Shown here: one piece after another, positions 9,742 through 18,288 of the stretch
Layout of the letters: every line of letters begins with the position of its first letter
How positions within the stretch are numbered: the first letter of the stretch is position 1
From: Mycolicibacterium hassiacum DSM 44199
GTDB taxonomy: Bacteria; Actinomycetota; Actinomycetes; Mycobacteriales; Mycobacteriaceae
Direction: 5' to 3'
DNA length: 64,000 nucleotides
Assembly: GCF_900603025.1 (NCBI RefSeq)
Contig: NZ_LR026975.1
Coordinates: 682,001-746,000 of the forward strand
The notes under the pieces: generated by a model
Told to the model about the DNA's origin: nothing
Seen by the model: only the letters and a program-made list of their open reading frames with translations
Databases searched by the model: none
Made by a program: the position numbers and the translations under genes

Positions 9742-10251
9742 ATGGCGAAAGCGAAGAAGGCCAAGAAGACCGAGCCCGGCAAGGCCGGCAACAACCGGGT
9801 TGTCGCGACGAACCGCAAGGCGCGGCACAACTATTCGATCCTCGACACCTACGAGGCCGGGATCCAGTTGGTCGGGACCGAGGTCAAGAGCCTGCGCGAG
9901 GGGCAGGCGTCGCTGGCCGACGCGTTCGCCACCATCGACGACGGCGAGGTGTGGCTGCGCAACGTGCACATCCCCGAGTACCACCACGGCACCTGGACCA
10001 ACCACGACCCGCGGCGCAAGCGCAAGCTGCTGCTGCACCGCAAGCAGATCGACCAGTTGATGGGCCGGGTGCGTGACGGCAACTGCACGCTGGTGCCGCT
10101 GTCGATGTACTTCACCGACGGTAAGGTCAAGGTCGAACTGGCGCTGGCCCGCGGTAAGGAGGCCCGGGACAAACGCCAGGACATCGCCCGCCGCGACGCG
10201 GAGCGGGAGATCGCCCGCGCGCTCGGCCGCCGGGCCAAGGGCATGCGCTGA
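9742..10251 (+). CDS. smpB: SsrA-binding protein SmpB
   Basis: 169-residue protein that binds tmRNA and brings it to stalled ribosomes. The core has [36 protein letters not shown] and the C-terminal basic tail ([19 protein letters not shown]) that enters the mRNA channel. The first 15 residues are a Lys/Ala-rich extension. It starts 2 bases after ftsX and lies 112 bases upstream of its RNA partner ssrA, the usual arrangement. Confidence 0.96.
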   Translation: MAKAKKAKKTEPGKAGNNRVVATNRKARHNYSILDTYEAGIQLVGTEVKSLREGQASLADAFATIDDGEVWLRNVHIPEYHHGTWTNHDPRRKRKLLLHRKQIDQLMGRVRDGNCTLVPLSMYFTDGKVKVELALARGKEARDKRQDIARRDAEREIARALGRRAKGMR

Positions 10252-10300
10252 CGGGCCCCGGGACTGAACCGGCGGGGAACAAACCGTCGGGCCCCGTCGT

Positions 10301-10317
10301 TATAGTCGGCGTATCAT
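10301..10317 (+). promoter_or_regulatory. Candidate ssrA promoter -10 region
   Basis: Two -10-like hexamers, TATAGT (10301-10306) and TATCAT (10312-10317), lie 47-63 bases before the mature tmRNA 5' end. No convincing -35 was found. A separate promoter would let tmRNA be made independently of smpB. Confidence 0.4.
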
Positions 10318-10363
10318 GAGAAGTCCCGCCGCCTCGGCGGGGTGATCCTCGACAACCGAACAT

Positions 10364-10729
10364 GGGGCTGAACGGTTTCGACTTCGCGCGTCGAATCAAG
10401 GGAAGCGTGCCGGTGCAGGCAACTGACCACCGTAAGCGTCGTTGCGAACAAATAAGCGCCGATTCTCATCAGCGCGACTACGCTCTCGCTGCCTAAGCGA
10501 CAGCTAGTCTGTCAGCCCGGGACCTCCCTCGACCCGGTGTCTGGCATCAGCTAGAGGGATCCACCGATGCGTCCGGTCGCGGGACGCATCGGGACACCAC
10601 ACAGCGACTGGGATCGCCTTCCCGGCTTGTCCGCGTGACCGGGAGATCCGAGTAAGGGCATAGCGGACTGCGCACGGAGAAGCCTTGAGGGAACGTCGAA
10701 GGACCCGGGTTCAATTCCCGGCAGCTCCA
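10364..10729 (+). ncRNA. ssrA: Transfer-messenger RNA (tmRNA, ssrA)
   Basis: The 5' end GGGGCTGA pairs with the 3' CAGCTCC to form the alanine-type acceptor stem, and the T-arm sequence GGTTCAATTCC precedes it. The tag reading frame is at 10458-10496: GCC GAT TCT CAT CAG CGC GAC TAC GCT CTC GCT GCC TAA, encoding ADSHQRDYALAA, identical as I recall it to the mycobacterial degradation tag. The 3' CCA is not encoded (the DNA reads CGA after the discriminator A), so it must be added enzymatically. It rescues stalled ribosomes with SmpB, whose gene is just upstream. Confidence 0.96.
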
Positions 10730-10737
10730 CGATCCGA

Positions 10738-10766
10738 CTGGCCGGAGCGTTCAACGCTCCGGCCAG
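10738..10766 (+). terminator. Hairpin terminator after ssrA
   Basis: Perfect 12-bp stem CTGGCCGGAGCG / CGCTCCGGCCAG with a 5-base loop, starting 8 bases after the tmRNA 3' end. There is only a weak T-tract after it, as is common for mycobacterial terminators. Confidence 0.7.
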
Positions 10767-10815
10767 CCGCATTTCGCCCGCATCTCGCCGAGCGTGACGG
10801 GATCACGCCCAACAC

Positions 10816-11496
10816 CTAGGACGCCGACCGGCGCCGCACCCGTCCGGGGGTGGCCGCGTCGGTGACCCGTTCGACGGACTCCACCGCTGCGGCGATGCGC
10901 GGGTACATCACCGCCGGCCCGACCCAGCGGGCCAGAAACGCCCGCAGCTGCGCACCGGTGCGGTTGGGCTGGTTGGTGTCGGCCAGGTAGGAATAGAGGA
11001 TCCGCAGCAGGAACTCGGACAGCTCGCCGAGCGCGGCCTCGTCGAATCCGTACGCCTGCCAGTCCACCTGGTAGCGGTGCAGCATCGACCGGCTGAAGGC
11101 CAGCGCGGTCTCCGACGCCAGCGACGGTGCCAGCTCACCGCGGGAGCGTCGGCTCAGGATGTAGATGATGCGGTCGTCTGTGGACAGGTTCTCGATCGTG
11201 AACGCCAGCCCCTCGACCACCGCGGCGACCGGGTCGGTCTCGCCGGCCACATGGCGTGCCAGCTGGTCGAGGAAGCCGTCGCCGGAGCGCATCACGGTCG
11301 CGATCAGCAGCGCCTCGGTCCCGGGGAAGTAGCGGTAGACGGTCTGGCGGGTCACCCCCAGCGCCCGGGCGACATCGGACAGGCGCATCGCGGACCCGCG
11401 CTCGGCGATGATCTCGTCGGCCGCATCCAGGATCCGGTTGATCGCCTCCTCATCGGACGCCGGGGTGTTGCCGGCCCAGCCGTGGCGCCGCGCCAT
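10816..11496 (-). CDS. TetR-family transcriptional regulator
   Basis: 226-residue regulator. The N-terminal helix-turn-helix runs about residues 15-60 (ILDAADEIIAERG, then VARALGVTRQTVYRYFPG), the TetR signature. The C-terminal ligand domain is about residues 80-205. The ATG at 11496 is shared by one base with the TGA of the upstream ferritin-like gene (TGATG), so the two are co-translated. The divergent gene is a Baeyer-Villiger monooxygenase, making it the likely target. The ligand is unknown. Confidence 0.85.
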   Translation of the reverse strand: MARRHGWAGNTPASDEEAINRILDAADEIIAERGSAMRLSDVARALGVTRQTVYRYFPGTEALLIATVMRSGDGFLDQLARHVAGETDPVAAVVEGLAFTIENLSTDDRIIYILSRRSRGELAPSLASETALAFSRSMLHRYQVDWQAYGFDEAALGELSEFLLRILYSYLADTNQPNRTGAQLRAFLARWVGPAVMYPRIAAAVESVERVTDAATPGRVRRRSAS

Positions 11497-12428
11497 CAGC
11501 CGCCCACCACCGCTTTTGCGCCGATCGAATACCACCGGGCCGCGCACCGCGGTTCCTGCCGGTAGCGGGCGAGCCAGCGGTCGGCGAAGGGCGGGGTGTC
11601 GGCATGGGCCGGGTCGTGGCGGGGACCCTGGGAGCGGATGATCCCGGCGAGTATCGCCGCCATCTCTCGGGCGGGCACCCCCGCGTAGGTGCCCTGCCCG
11701 GGACCGGTCAGCCGGCGGGCCTCCCGGGCGGCGGCGAGCATCGCGCGGGGCGTGATGCGGTCCGGCAGCAGCCGGGCGTGATGGCCGCCGTCGGCCGCCG
11801 GTACGTGCCGCTGGAATCCCCGCACCACGATCGAGAGCACTTCGCTGAGATGCCGGATCACCGGGCCGATCGTACGCAGCCGGTACTGATAGTTGCCGTG
11901 GACGGCGTTGTACACCATCAGCGCCGAACTGCGGTGCTCGATCTCCTCCACGAAGTGCCAGAGAAACAACGACGCGACGCGCTCGTCGCCGGGTGCGAAC
12001 AGCTTGTCCTCGTGGTCGAGGAATACCTTGAAGTACGGCGTGAAGGTGGCCTCGATGATCGCCGCGTAGGCCAGCCGCCACGCCAACGGCTTTGTCGCGT
12101 TGAGGTTTTCGTACGAGGCCAGCACATCGTCCATCACCTGCTGCAGGCCGGGCCAGCGCCGGACCAGGGCGCGGAAGTGGGTCAGGTGCGCCGCGGAGTG
12201 TTGCGCCTCCTGACGCAGGTACAGTTCGGCCTCTTCGACCTGCCGCGGATCGCGCATCAACGGGATCGCCTCGCGGGTGGCCGCGACGATCAGCTTCTCG
12301 AACCCGGGCGCGAGGAACGTGACCAGGTTGCAGTGCACCGAGAACGCCGGCCGCTGCGGGTTCCAGACGAACGGCACGTCGTCACCGGAGAGGTGGAATC
12401 GAACCCGCCGCACCGTCAGGTCTGTCAT
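11496..12428 (-). CDS. Ferritin-like metal-dependent hydrolase family protein
   Basis: 310-residue protein resembling the predicted metal-dependent hydrolase family with a ferritin-like four-helix bundle. Candidate di-metal ligands are seen in EEAELYLRQEAQHSAAH (near residue 75) and HFVEEIEHRSSA (near residue 160), that is Glu plus EAQH and EEIEH pairs. It is first in an operon with the TetR gene and divergent from a Baeyer-Villiger monooxygenase with 64 bases between starts, so it may take part in the same ketone pathway. The precise reaction is unknown. Confidence 0.7.
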   Translation of the reverse strand: MTDLTVRRVRFHLSGDDVPFVWNPQRPAFSVHCNLVTFLAPGFEKLIVAATREAIPLMRDPRQVEEAELYLRQEAQHSAAHLTHFRALVRRWPGLQQVMDDVLASYENLNATKPLAWRLAYAAIIEATFTPYFKVFLDHEDKLFAPGDERVASLFLWHFVEEIEHRSSALMVYNAVHGNYQYRLRTIGPVIRHLSEVLSIVVRGFQRHVPAADGGHHARLLPDRITPRAMLAAAREARRLTGPGQGTYAGVPAREMAAILAGIIRSQGPRHDPAHADTPPFADRWLARYRQEPRCAARWYSIGAKAVVGG

Positions 12429-12492
12429 CGTGGCTCCTCGGGAATCGAACAAACTCAGACCATACGCCTTAGGAGATTTGTATGATTCGCGA

Positions 12493-14475
12493 ATGGCTGA
12501 ACCCGCGGTGAAGACGGCACCTGCGCTCGACGACAACAACGCGCTGCTCGGCGTGCCGTTCGACGACCCGGACGAGGTCATCCGGGCCGCGGTCGCCGAG
12601 GCGAGCGTTCCGGCGCTGCTGATGTCGATGGTGCACATGACCGGCGATCTCGACCTGCTCGACGAACTGCCCGGACCGGCCGCGCTCATCGCGATGGACC
12701 TGCAGGGGGCGATGAGCGAACCGGACAAACAACTGGTCCGCGACCGGGCCTTCGAGGTCATCCGTGACTACCGGGACCGGGGCTGCCCGCCGCCGTTCGT
12801 GCCGAACACCGAGCAGTTCAAGCGCATGCTCGACGTGGTCTCGGCGGGCACCGTCACCGACGAGCACCTCGACTACATCGCCGCCGACCTGCGGTTGTCC
12901 GACGCCGACCAGTGCGGGCCACCGCTGGCCTCGACACCTGGGCAGCGACGCGCGTTCCCGGTCGTCGTCATCGGCTGCGGCGAGGCCGGACTGCTGGCCG
13001 GAATCAAGCTCAAGGAGGCCGGGCTACCGTTCACCATCGTCGAGAAGCAGTCCGGTGTCGGCGGAACCTGGCTGGCCAACCGCTATCCGGGCTGCCGCGT
13101 CGACATCGCCAGCCAGTACTACACGTACTCGTTCGAACCCACCGACTACTGGCGCCACTACTACGCCGAACAACCCGAAATCCTGCAGTACCTGCGGGAC
13201 GTCGCCGCGAAGTACGACATCGTGCCGCACGTGCGGTTCGACACCGAGGTGACCGCCGCGACCTGGGACGCGGCCACCGCGACCTGGCGGGTCGCCGTCC
13301 GCGGCGCCGACGGAACCACCGACGAGCTGACCGCCCGCGCGCTGATCTGTGCCGTCGGACAGTTCGGCAACCCGGTGATCCCGGACATCAAGGGCGCCAA
13401 CCGATTCCGAGGTCCTGCCTTCCACACCGCCGATTGGCGCGACGACGTGGATCTGGGCGGCAAACGGGTCGCCGTCATCGGCGCGGGCGCGAGCGGATTC
13501 CAACTCGTGCCCGCGATCGCGGATCTGACCGAGCACGTCGACGTCTATCAGCGCACCCCGCAGTGGATGGCGCCCAACCCGATGTATCACGAGACCGTCC
13601 CCGACGCGGCCAGGTGGGCGATGCGCCATCTGCCGTACTACGCGCGGTGGTTGCGGTTCGTGTCGTGGTGGCCGATCGCCGACGCGCTCGACGAGCAGGT
13701 CCGCATCGACCCGGACTGGGACAACGGCGGCCTGTCCTGCAATGCCGCCAACCACGCCATCCGGGAGATCTTCATCGCGTGGATGCGCAACTTCTGCTCC
13801 GACGAGGACCTGCTGGAGAAGGTCACCCCCAAGTACCCGCCGATGGGCAAACGCACGTTGCAGGACAACGGAACCTGGTTGCTGACCCTGCAGCGCGACG
13901 ACGTCGAGCTGATCACCGACGGCATCGCCGAGATCACCCCCGACGGGGTGGTCACCGTCGACGGCGTGCACCGGCCGGCCGATGTGCTGATCTGGGCCAC
14001 CGGGTTCGACGTCAACCACCAACTCGGTCCGCTGAACATCCGCGGCATCGACGGGGTCGAGCTCAACAGCGCCTGGGACGACTCGCCTTACGCCTACCTG
14101 GGTATCACCGTTCCGGAATTCCCGAACTTCTTCTGCATGTTCGGCCCCGGCACCAACGCGGTCAACGGCGCCAGCATCATCTACAACTCCGAATGCCAGA
14201 TGCGCTACATCCTGGGTTGCATCGACATGGTGCTCGCCGGTGGCCACGACTACGCGATGCCGCGGCACGAGGTCTGCGAGGAGTACCACCGCCGCAACCA
14301 GGAGTGGCTGCGGCACATGGTCTACAGCCATCCGGCGGTGTCGAGCAGCTACTACAGGAACTCCAAGGGTGAGCTGCCCACGCTCTACGGCTTCCGCATC
14401 TTCGACTACTGGCGCTGGACCCGGCACCCGAACCCGGACGACTACGAACTGCGGACGCGGTCGACCTTGAGGTAA
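12493..14475 (+). CDS. Baeyer-Villiger flavin monooxygenase
   Basis: 660-residue class B flavoprotein monooxygenase, predicted to insert oxygen next to a ketone to form an ester or lactone. The FAD Rossmann motif is VVVIGCGEAGLLAG (near residue 158), followed by GGTWLANRYPGCRVD. The Baeyer-Villiger fingerprint reads FRGPAFHTADW, the NADPH Rossmann motif is VAVIGAGASGFQL, and ATGFD occurs near residue 505. The N-terminal domain of about 150 residues before the first Rossmann fold resembles the longer hydroxyacetophenone-monooxygenase type. The ATG at 12493 begins MAEPAVKTAP. Its 3' end overlaps the convergent hydrolase gene by 34 bases. An ester product could be cut by neighbouring hydrolases (inference). 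Confidence 0.85.
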   Translation: MAEPAVKTAPALDDNNALLGVPFDDPDEVIRAAVAEASVPALLMSMVHMTGDLDLLDELPGPAALIAMDLQGAMSEPDKQLVRDRAFEVIRDYRDRGCPPPFVPNTEQFKRMLDVVSAGTVTDEHLDYIAADLRLSDADQCGPPLASTPGQRRAFPVVVIGCGEAGLLAGIKLKEAGLPFTIVEKQSGVGGTWLANRYPGCRVDIASQYYTYSFEPTDYWRHYYAEQPEILQYLRDVAAKYDIVPHVRFDTEVTAATWDAATATWRVAVRGADGTTDELTARALICAVGQFGNPVIPDIKGANRFRGPAFHTADWRDDVDLGGKRVAVIGAGASGFQLVPAIADLTEHVDVYQRTPQWMAPNPMYHETVPDAARWAMRHLPYYARWLRFVSWWPIADALDEQVRIDPDWDNGGLSCNAANHAIREIFIAWMRNFCSDEDLLEKVTPKYPPMGKRTLQDNGTWLLTLQRDDVELITDGIAEITPDGVVTVDGVHRPADVLIWATGFDVNHQLGPLNIRGIDGVELNSAWDDSPYAYLGITVPEFPNFFCMFGPGTNAVNGASIIYNSECQMRYILGCIDMVLAGGHDYAMPRHEVCEEYHRRNQEWLRHMVYSHPAVSSSYYRNSKGELPTLYGFRIFDYWRWTRHPNPDDYELRTRSTLR

Positions 14476-15356
14476 TCCAGGATCGCGGCGGCGACCGTCT
14501 CGGGCTGGTCGAGCTGCAGGAAGTGCCCGGCGCCCGGAATGGTGCGGACGCGGCTGCCCGGCGGCAGCGCGTCGATGGCACCGTCGAAGTATTCGACTCG
14601 CACCGCGCCGTCCTGCTCGCCCTGCAGTACCAGCACCGGGTGGGTGGGCAGTTTCAGTCGGAACCGGTGCAGTCCCCGGTACTGCGGAGCGGGCCGGGTG
14701 AAGCGCACCGCGTACCGGTAGTACGACACCGCCGCCCGCCGGTGCGCGCGATCGGGCAGTGCGGCGAGGGCGGCCGCGACGCCGTCGCGCACATCGGTGC
14801 CGGGCGGTGACCAGTCCCGCCACAGCCGGGGTATCACCCGGTTCAGCGTGCGCTCCGGGGCGAGCGGCAGCTGGAAGTACAGCACATACCAGCTGTAGCG
14901 CAGCTGTTTCGCCAGCAGCCGCGCACCGCCGGCCAGCCCGCGGCGCCGGTTGTCGATCGCCGGCAGCGGCGGAACCGACATCGCGATGTGTGCGGCGAAC
15001 GGTGAACCGGGGTAGGCGGCCAGCCCGTAGGCGGTGAAGGCGCCCCAGTCATGTCCGATCAGCACCGCGTCGGCGGGTCGTCCGAGGTGGGTGTGCAGGT
15101 CGACGACATCGCTCATCAGGGCGCCGATCGAATAGTCGTCGTCGGGGGCCGGCCCGGTCGGGGCGTAGCCCCGGGTGAAGGGTGCGATCACCCGAAACCC
15201 GTTGGCCGCCAGGAGCGGAGCCAGGGACTTCCAGCTGCGCGCGCTGTCCGGGAAGCCGTGCAGGCAGATTGCCGGCCGACCGTCGTCGGGGCCCCAGCTC
15301 AGCGCGCTCATCCGCAACCGGGGCAGATCGAACTCGATCGAACGCGGATCGGTCAT
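14442..15356 (-). CDS. Alpha/beta hydrolase, epoxide-hydrolase-like
   Basis: 304-residue alpha/beta hydrolase. The oxyanion-region motif is CLHGFPDSARSW, the nucleophile elbow is GHDWGAF with Asp as nucleophile (the epoxide hydrolase/haloalkane dehalogenase pattern), and the catalytic His is in GAGHFLQLDQPE. The ATG at 15356 starts MTDPRS; an upstream in-frame Met would enter the divergent promoter region. Convergent with the monooxygenase and divergent from the amidohydrolase. The substrate may be an epoxide or an ester. Confidence 0.82.
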   Translation of the reverse strand: MTDPRSIEFDLPRLRMSALSWGPDDGRPAICLHGFPDSARSWKSLAPLLAANGFRVIAPFTRGYAPTGPAPDDDYSIGALMSDVVDLHTHLGRPADAVLIGHDWGAFTAYGLAAYPGSPFAAHIAMSVPPLPAIDNRRRGLAGGARLLAKQLRYSWYVLYFQLPLAPERTLNRVIPRLWRDWSPPGTDVRDGVAAALAALPDRAHRRAAVSYYRYAVRFTRPAPQYRGLHRFRLKLPTHPVLVLQGEQDGAVRVEYFDGAIDALPPGSRVRTIPGAGHFLQLDQPETVAAAILDYLKVDRVRSS

Positions 15357-15425
15357 TTCGTGACCATACAACAACGCTCAAGTGTATTGTTTGGCCACGA
15401 CCCGGCGACGAGGAGCGGAGTCCCG

Positions 15426-17195
15426 ATGAGCTTCGACGTGGTGATCAGCAACGGCCGGTACTTCGACGGCACCGGCGGACCCTCCGCGATACGCAACGTC
15501 GGCATCCGCGACGGCCGGGTCGCGGCGGTCACCGACGAACCCATCACCGGCACCGAGGAGATCGACGCCACCGGCAACTGGGTGCTGCCCGGGCTGATCG
15601 ACATCCACACCCACTACGACGTCGAGGTGCTCACCGCCCCGGCGCTGACCGAGTCGCTGCGCCACGGGGTGACCACCGTGGTCGTCGGTTCCTGCTCGCT
15701 GTCGACGGTGCATGTCGACGGGGAGGAGGCGGGGGATCTGTTCGGCCGGGTGGAGGCGATCCCGCGCGAGTTCGTCATCGCCGCGGTCGAGGAGCACAAG
15801 GACTGGTCGAACGCCGAGGAGTACATCCGCGCCCTCGAGGCCCGGCCGCTCGGGCCGAACATCACCGCGTTCATCGGACACTCCGACATGCGCGCCGCGG
15901 CAATGGGACTCGAGCGCGCCACCACCCACGACGATCAGCCGACCGCCGCCGAGCTGGCGCAGATGGAACGCTGGCTCACCGAGGCGCTGGACGCCGGCTT
16001 CATCGGATTGTCCTCGCAGCAATTGCTTTTCGACCGGCTCGACGGCGAGGTGTGCCGTTCCCGCACGCTGCCCTCGACCTACGTCAAGCGTCGCGAGATG
16101 CGCCGGCTCGCCCGGCTGGTGCGCGAACGCGGCCGGGTGTTGCAGAGCGGACCCGACATCACGCATCCGATGAAGATGGTGCTGGCGCTGCTGCGGTCCA
16201 TCGGCGGGGTGCGCAAGCCGCTGAAGATGAGCTTCCTGGCCGCGGCCGACGCCAAGTCCAACCCGGTCGGCTACCTGTTCCTCACCGGCCTGGCCCGGGC
16301 GATCAACGGGCTCGGCGGCAACCTGCGCTGGCAGCATCTGCCGGTGCCGTTCGAGGTCTACGGCGACGGCATCGACCTGGTGATCTTCGAGGAACTCGGA
16401 GCCGGTGCGGCGGCGCTGCACCTGCGCGACGAGGTGGAACGCAACGAGCTGATGCGCGACGAGTCCTACCGGCGCTGGTTCCGCAGGGAATACGACAAGA
16501 AATTCAAGATCGGCGCCTGGCACCGTGACTTCTTCGACGCCGACATCGTCGCCTGCCCGGATCCGTCCTTGGTGGGCAAGACATTCGGGCAGGTCGGGCT
16601 GGACCGCGGGCTGCACCCGGTCGACGCGTTCCTCGACCTGGTCGTCGAGCACGGCCGGGCGCTGCGCTGGCGCACCGTCATCTCCAACCACCGGCCTCGG
16701 ATCCTCAAGAAACTCGCCGTCGATCCCGGGGTGCAGATCGGTTTCTCCGACGCCGGGGCGCATCTGCGCAACATGGCGTTCTACAACAGCGGGCTGCGCC
16801 TGCTGCGCCACGTCCAGCAGAGCGCGGAGGCCGGTGCGCCGTTCATGACGGTCGAGCACGCGGTGCACCGGCTGACCGGAGAGCTGGCCGACTGGTACGA
16901 CCTGGACGCCGGGCATCTGCGCATCGGTGACCGGGCGGACGTCGTCGTGGTCGACCCCGCGCACCTGGACGAGTCGCTGGAGGCCTACGCCGAGGAGCCG
17001 GTGGACGCCTACGGCGGGCTGAGCCGCATGGTCAACCGGAACGACAGGGCGGTGCCCGCCGTGCTTGTCGGCGGGCGCACGGTGTTCCGCGACGGGCGGC
17101 CCACCGACCTCGTCGGCAGGGTTCGCACGGGGAGCTTCCTGCGCGCCGGACGTCGAACTCCGGCGCCGGCGGCGCCGGTGGCGGCCGGTGGCTGA
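15426..17195 (+). CDS. Amidohydrolase, N-acyl-D-amino-acid deacylase-like
   Basis: 589-residue amidohydrolase-superfamily enzyme. The metal motif is DIHTHYDVEV (near residue 59), with further metal or catalytic candidates in GHSDMRAA and FSDAGAHLRN (the late Asp). The composite beta-sandwich ends are seen in the N-terminal VISNGRYFDGTGG and C-terminal GDRADVVVVD. These match the D-aminoacylase/AmdA-type branch, which hydrolyses amide bonds. The ATG at 15426 has GAGGAGCGGAG upstream as ribosome site. The 3' end overlaps the following esterase by 8 bases, so they are co-translated. Confidence 0.8.
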   Translation: MSFDVVISNGRYFDGTGGPSAIRNVGIRDGRVAAVTDEPITGTEEIDATGNWVLPGLIDIHTHYDVEVLTAPALTESLRHGVTTVVVGSCSLSTVHVDGEEAGDLFGRVEAIPREFVIAAVEEHKDWSNAEEYIRALEARPLGPNITAFIGHSDMRAAAMGLERATTHDDQPTAAELAQMERWLTEALDAGFIGLSSQQLLFDRLDGEVCRSRTLPSTYVKRREMRRLARLVRERGRVLQSGPDITHPMKMVLALLRSIGGVRKPLKMSFLAAADAKSNPVGYLFLTGLARAINGLGGNLRWQHLPVPFEVYGDGIDLVIFEELGAGAAALHLRDEVERNELMRDESYRRWFRREYDKKFKIGAWHRDFFDADIVACPDPSLVGKTFGQVGLDRGLHPVDAFLDLVVEHGRALRWRTVISNHRPRILKKLAVDPGVQIGFSDAGAHLRNMAFYNSGLRLLRHVQQSAEAGAPFMTVEHAVHRLTGELADWYDLDAGHLRIGDRADVVVVDPAHLDESLEAYAEEPVDAYGGLSRMVNRNDRAVPAVLVGGRTVFRDGRPTDLVGRVRTGSFLRAGRRTPAPAAPVAAGG

Positions 17196-18087
17196 GTTCG
17201 ACTACGCGCAGGTCCATCCGGAGCTGCGGCGAACGGCCCGGTTCCTGCCCAAGACGTTCGGCCTGCACCGCGGATTGACGCTGCCGCGCAGCGTCCTGGC
17301 GCTGGCCGCGCGGACCGGGCGGCTGCGCGACACCGAGGTGATCCGGGTCAACGGCCAGGTGAGCGTGCGGGTGCACCGGCCGGCCGCCGACGTGGCACCG
17401 GGGCCCGCCCTGTTGTGGATCCACGGCGGCGGCACGGTCACCGGTTCGGCCGCCCAGGACGACCGGTTCTGCCGCAAGCTGGTCAACTTCACCGATGCGG
17501 CGGTGGTGGCGGTCGAGCACCGCCTGGCCCCGGAGCATCCGTACCCGGCGCCGGTGGAGGACTGCTACGCGGCGCTGGACTGGCTGGTCGGCCAACCGTG
17601 GGTGGATCCGGCGCGCATCGCCGTGGGCGGGGCCAGCGCGGGTGGTGGGCTCGCCGCTGCGGTGGCGCAGCGCGCCCGCGATCGCGGCGAGGTCGATCTG
17701 GCGCTGCAGCTGTTGGTCTATCCGATGCTCGACGACCGCACCCCCGACGAAGCCGAGCCGCGGGTGCTGTGGACGGCTCGCGACAACCGGCTCGCCTGGC
17801 GGTGGTACCTCGCCGGCGCCGACCCGGCCGAGGCGGTGCCGGCCCGCCGCGAGGACCTGTCCGGACTACCGCCGGCATGGATCGGCGTCGGCGCCCTCGA
17901 CCTGTTCTACGACGAGAGCCGGCGCTACGGCGAGCGGTTGCAGGACGCCGGGGTCGAGACGCACCTGGAGATCGTGGCTGGCGCGTTTCATGTGTTCGAC
18001 CAGCTCGTGCCGAACGCGTCGGTGTCACAACGGTTCTTCGCCGCCCAGGTCCGTGCCCTGCGCGCGGCCCTGGGCGACAAGCACTAA
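17188..18087 (+). CDS. Alpha/beta hydrolase of the hormone-sensitive lipase type
   Basis: 299-residue esterase/lipase. HGGG oxyanion motif in LLWIHGGGTVTGS (near residue 75), nucleophile Ser in GGASAGGGLAA, Asp in the region of VGALDLFYDE and His in AGAFHVFD. The start is a GTG at 17188 (VAEFDYAQVHPEL) lying inside the end of the amidohydrolase gene; an in-frame ATG further upstream would add an Arg-rich segment with no family likeness. Likely to cleave short or medium esters, perhaps those made by the monooxygenase upstream (inference). Confidence 0.82.
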   Translation: MAEFDYAQVHPELRRTARFLPKTFGLHRGLTLPRSVLALAARTGRLRDTEVIRVNGQVSVRVHRPAADVAPGPALLWIHGGGTVTGSAAQDDRFCRKLVNFTDAAVVAVEHRLAPEHPYPAPVEDCYAALDWLVGQPWVDPARIAVGGASAGGGLAAAVAQRARDRGEVDLALQLLVYPMLDDRTPDEAEPRVLWTARDNRLAWRWYLAGADPAEAVPARREDLSGLPPAWIGVGALDLFYDESRRYGERLQDAGVETHLEIVAGAFHVFDQLVPNASVSQRFFAAQVRALRAALGDKH

Positions 18088-18245
18088 GGGGCGAGCAGGC
18101 CGCGACAAACAATAGGGGGTGTTCTACATCAATTAACCGAATTCTATGCACACAGACTTCGTTGAGACTTCCTGAGGGCGCTGCGGGGACGTTCGCCCGT
18201 GCACCACCGAACAGTAGCCGCGGCTCGGCCGACTGCTAGGCTAAT

Positions 18246-18260
18246 CCTAAAACCGATAGG
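18246..18260. promoter_or_regulatory. Putative shared operator, site A
   Basis: CCTAAAACCGATAGG, flanked by aat and tta, lies 29 bases before the aldehyde dehydrogenase start at 18289. It matches three other sites in this window of the pattern CCTTA-N6-TAGG (27655, 28351, 40546) placed before operons of one apparent catabolic regulon. Confidence 0.55.
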
Positions 18261-18288
18261 TTACGACCGCGACGAAAGGCAACCGCGT

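Noticed and set aside
13024..14823. A 599-codon open frame on the minus strand opposite the Baeyer-Villiger monooxygenase
   Set aside because: It is rich in Arg, Gly, Asp and Val with no recognisable domain and mirrors the third-codon GC bias of the gene on the other strand. It is a typical high-GC shadow frame.
15378..16964. A 528-codon minus-strand frame opposite the amidohydrolase
   Set aside because: Same shadow pattern; the plus strand has a strong ribosome site and clear metal motifs.
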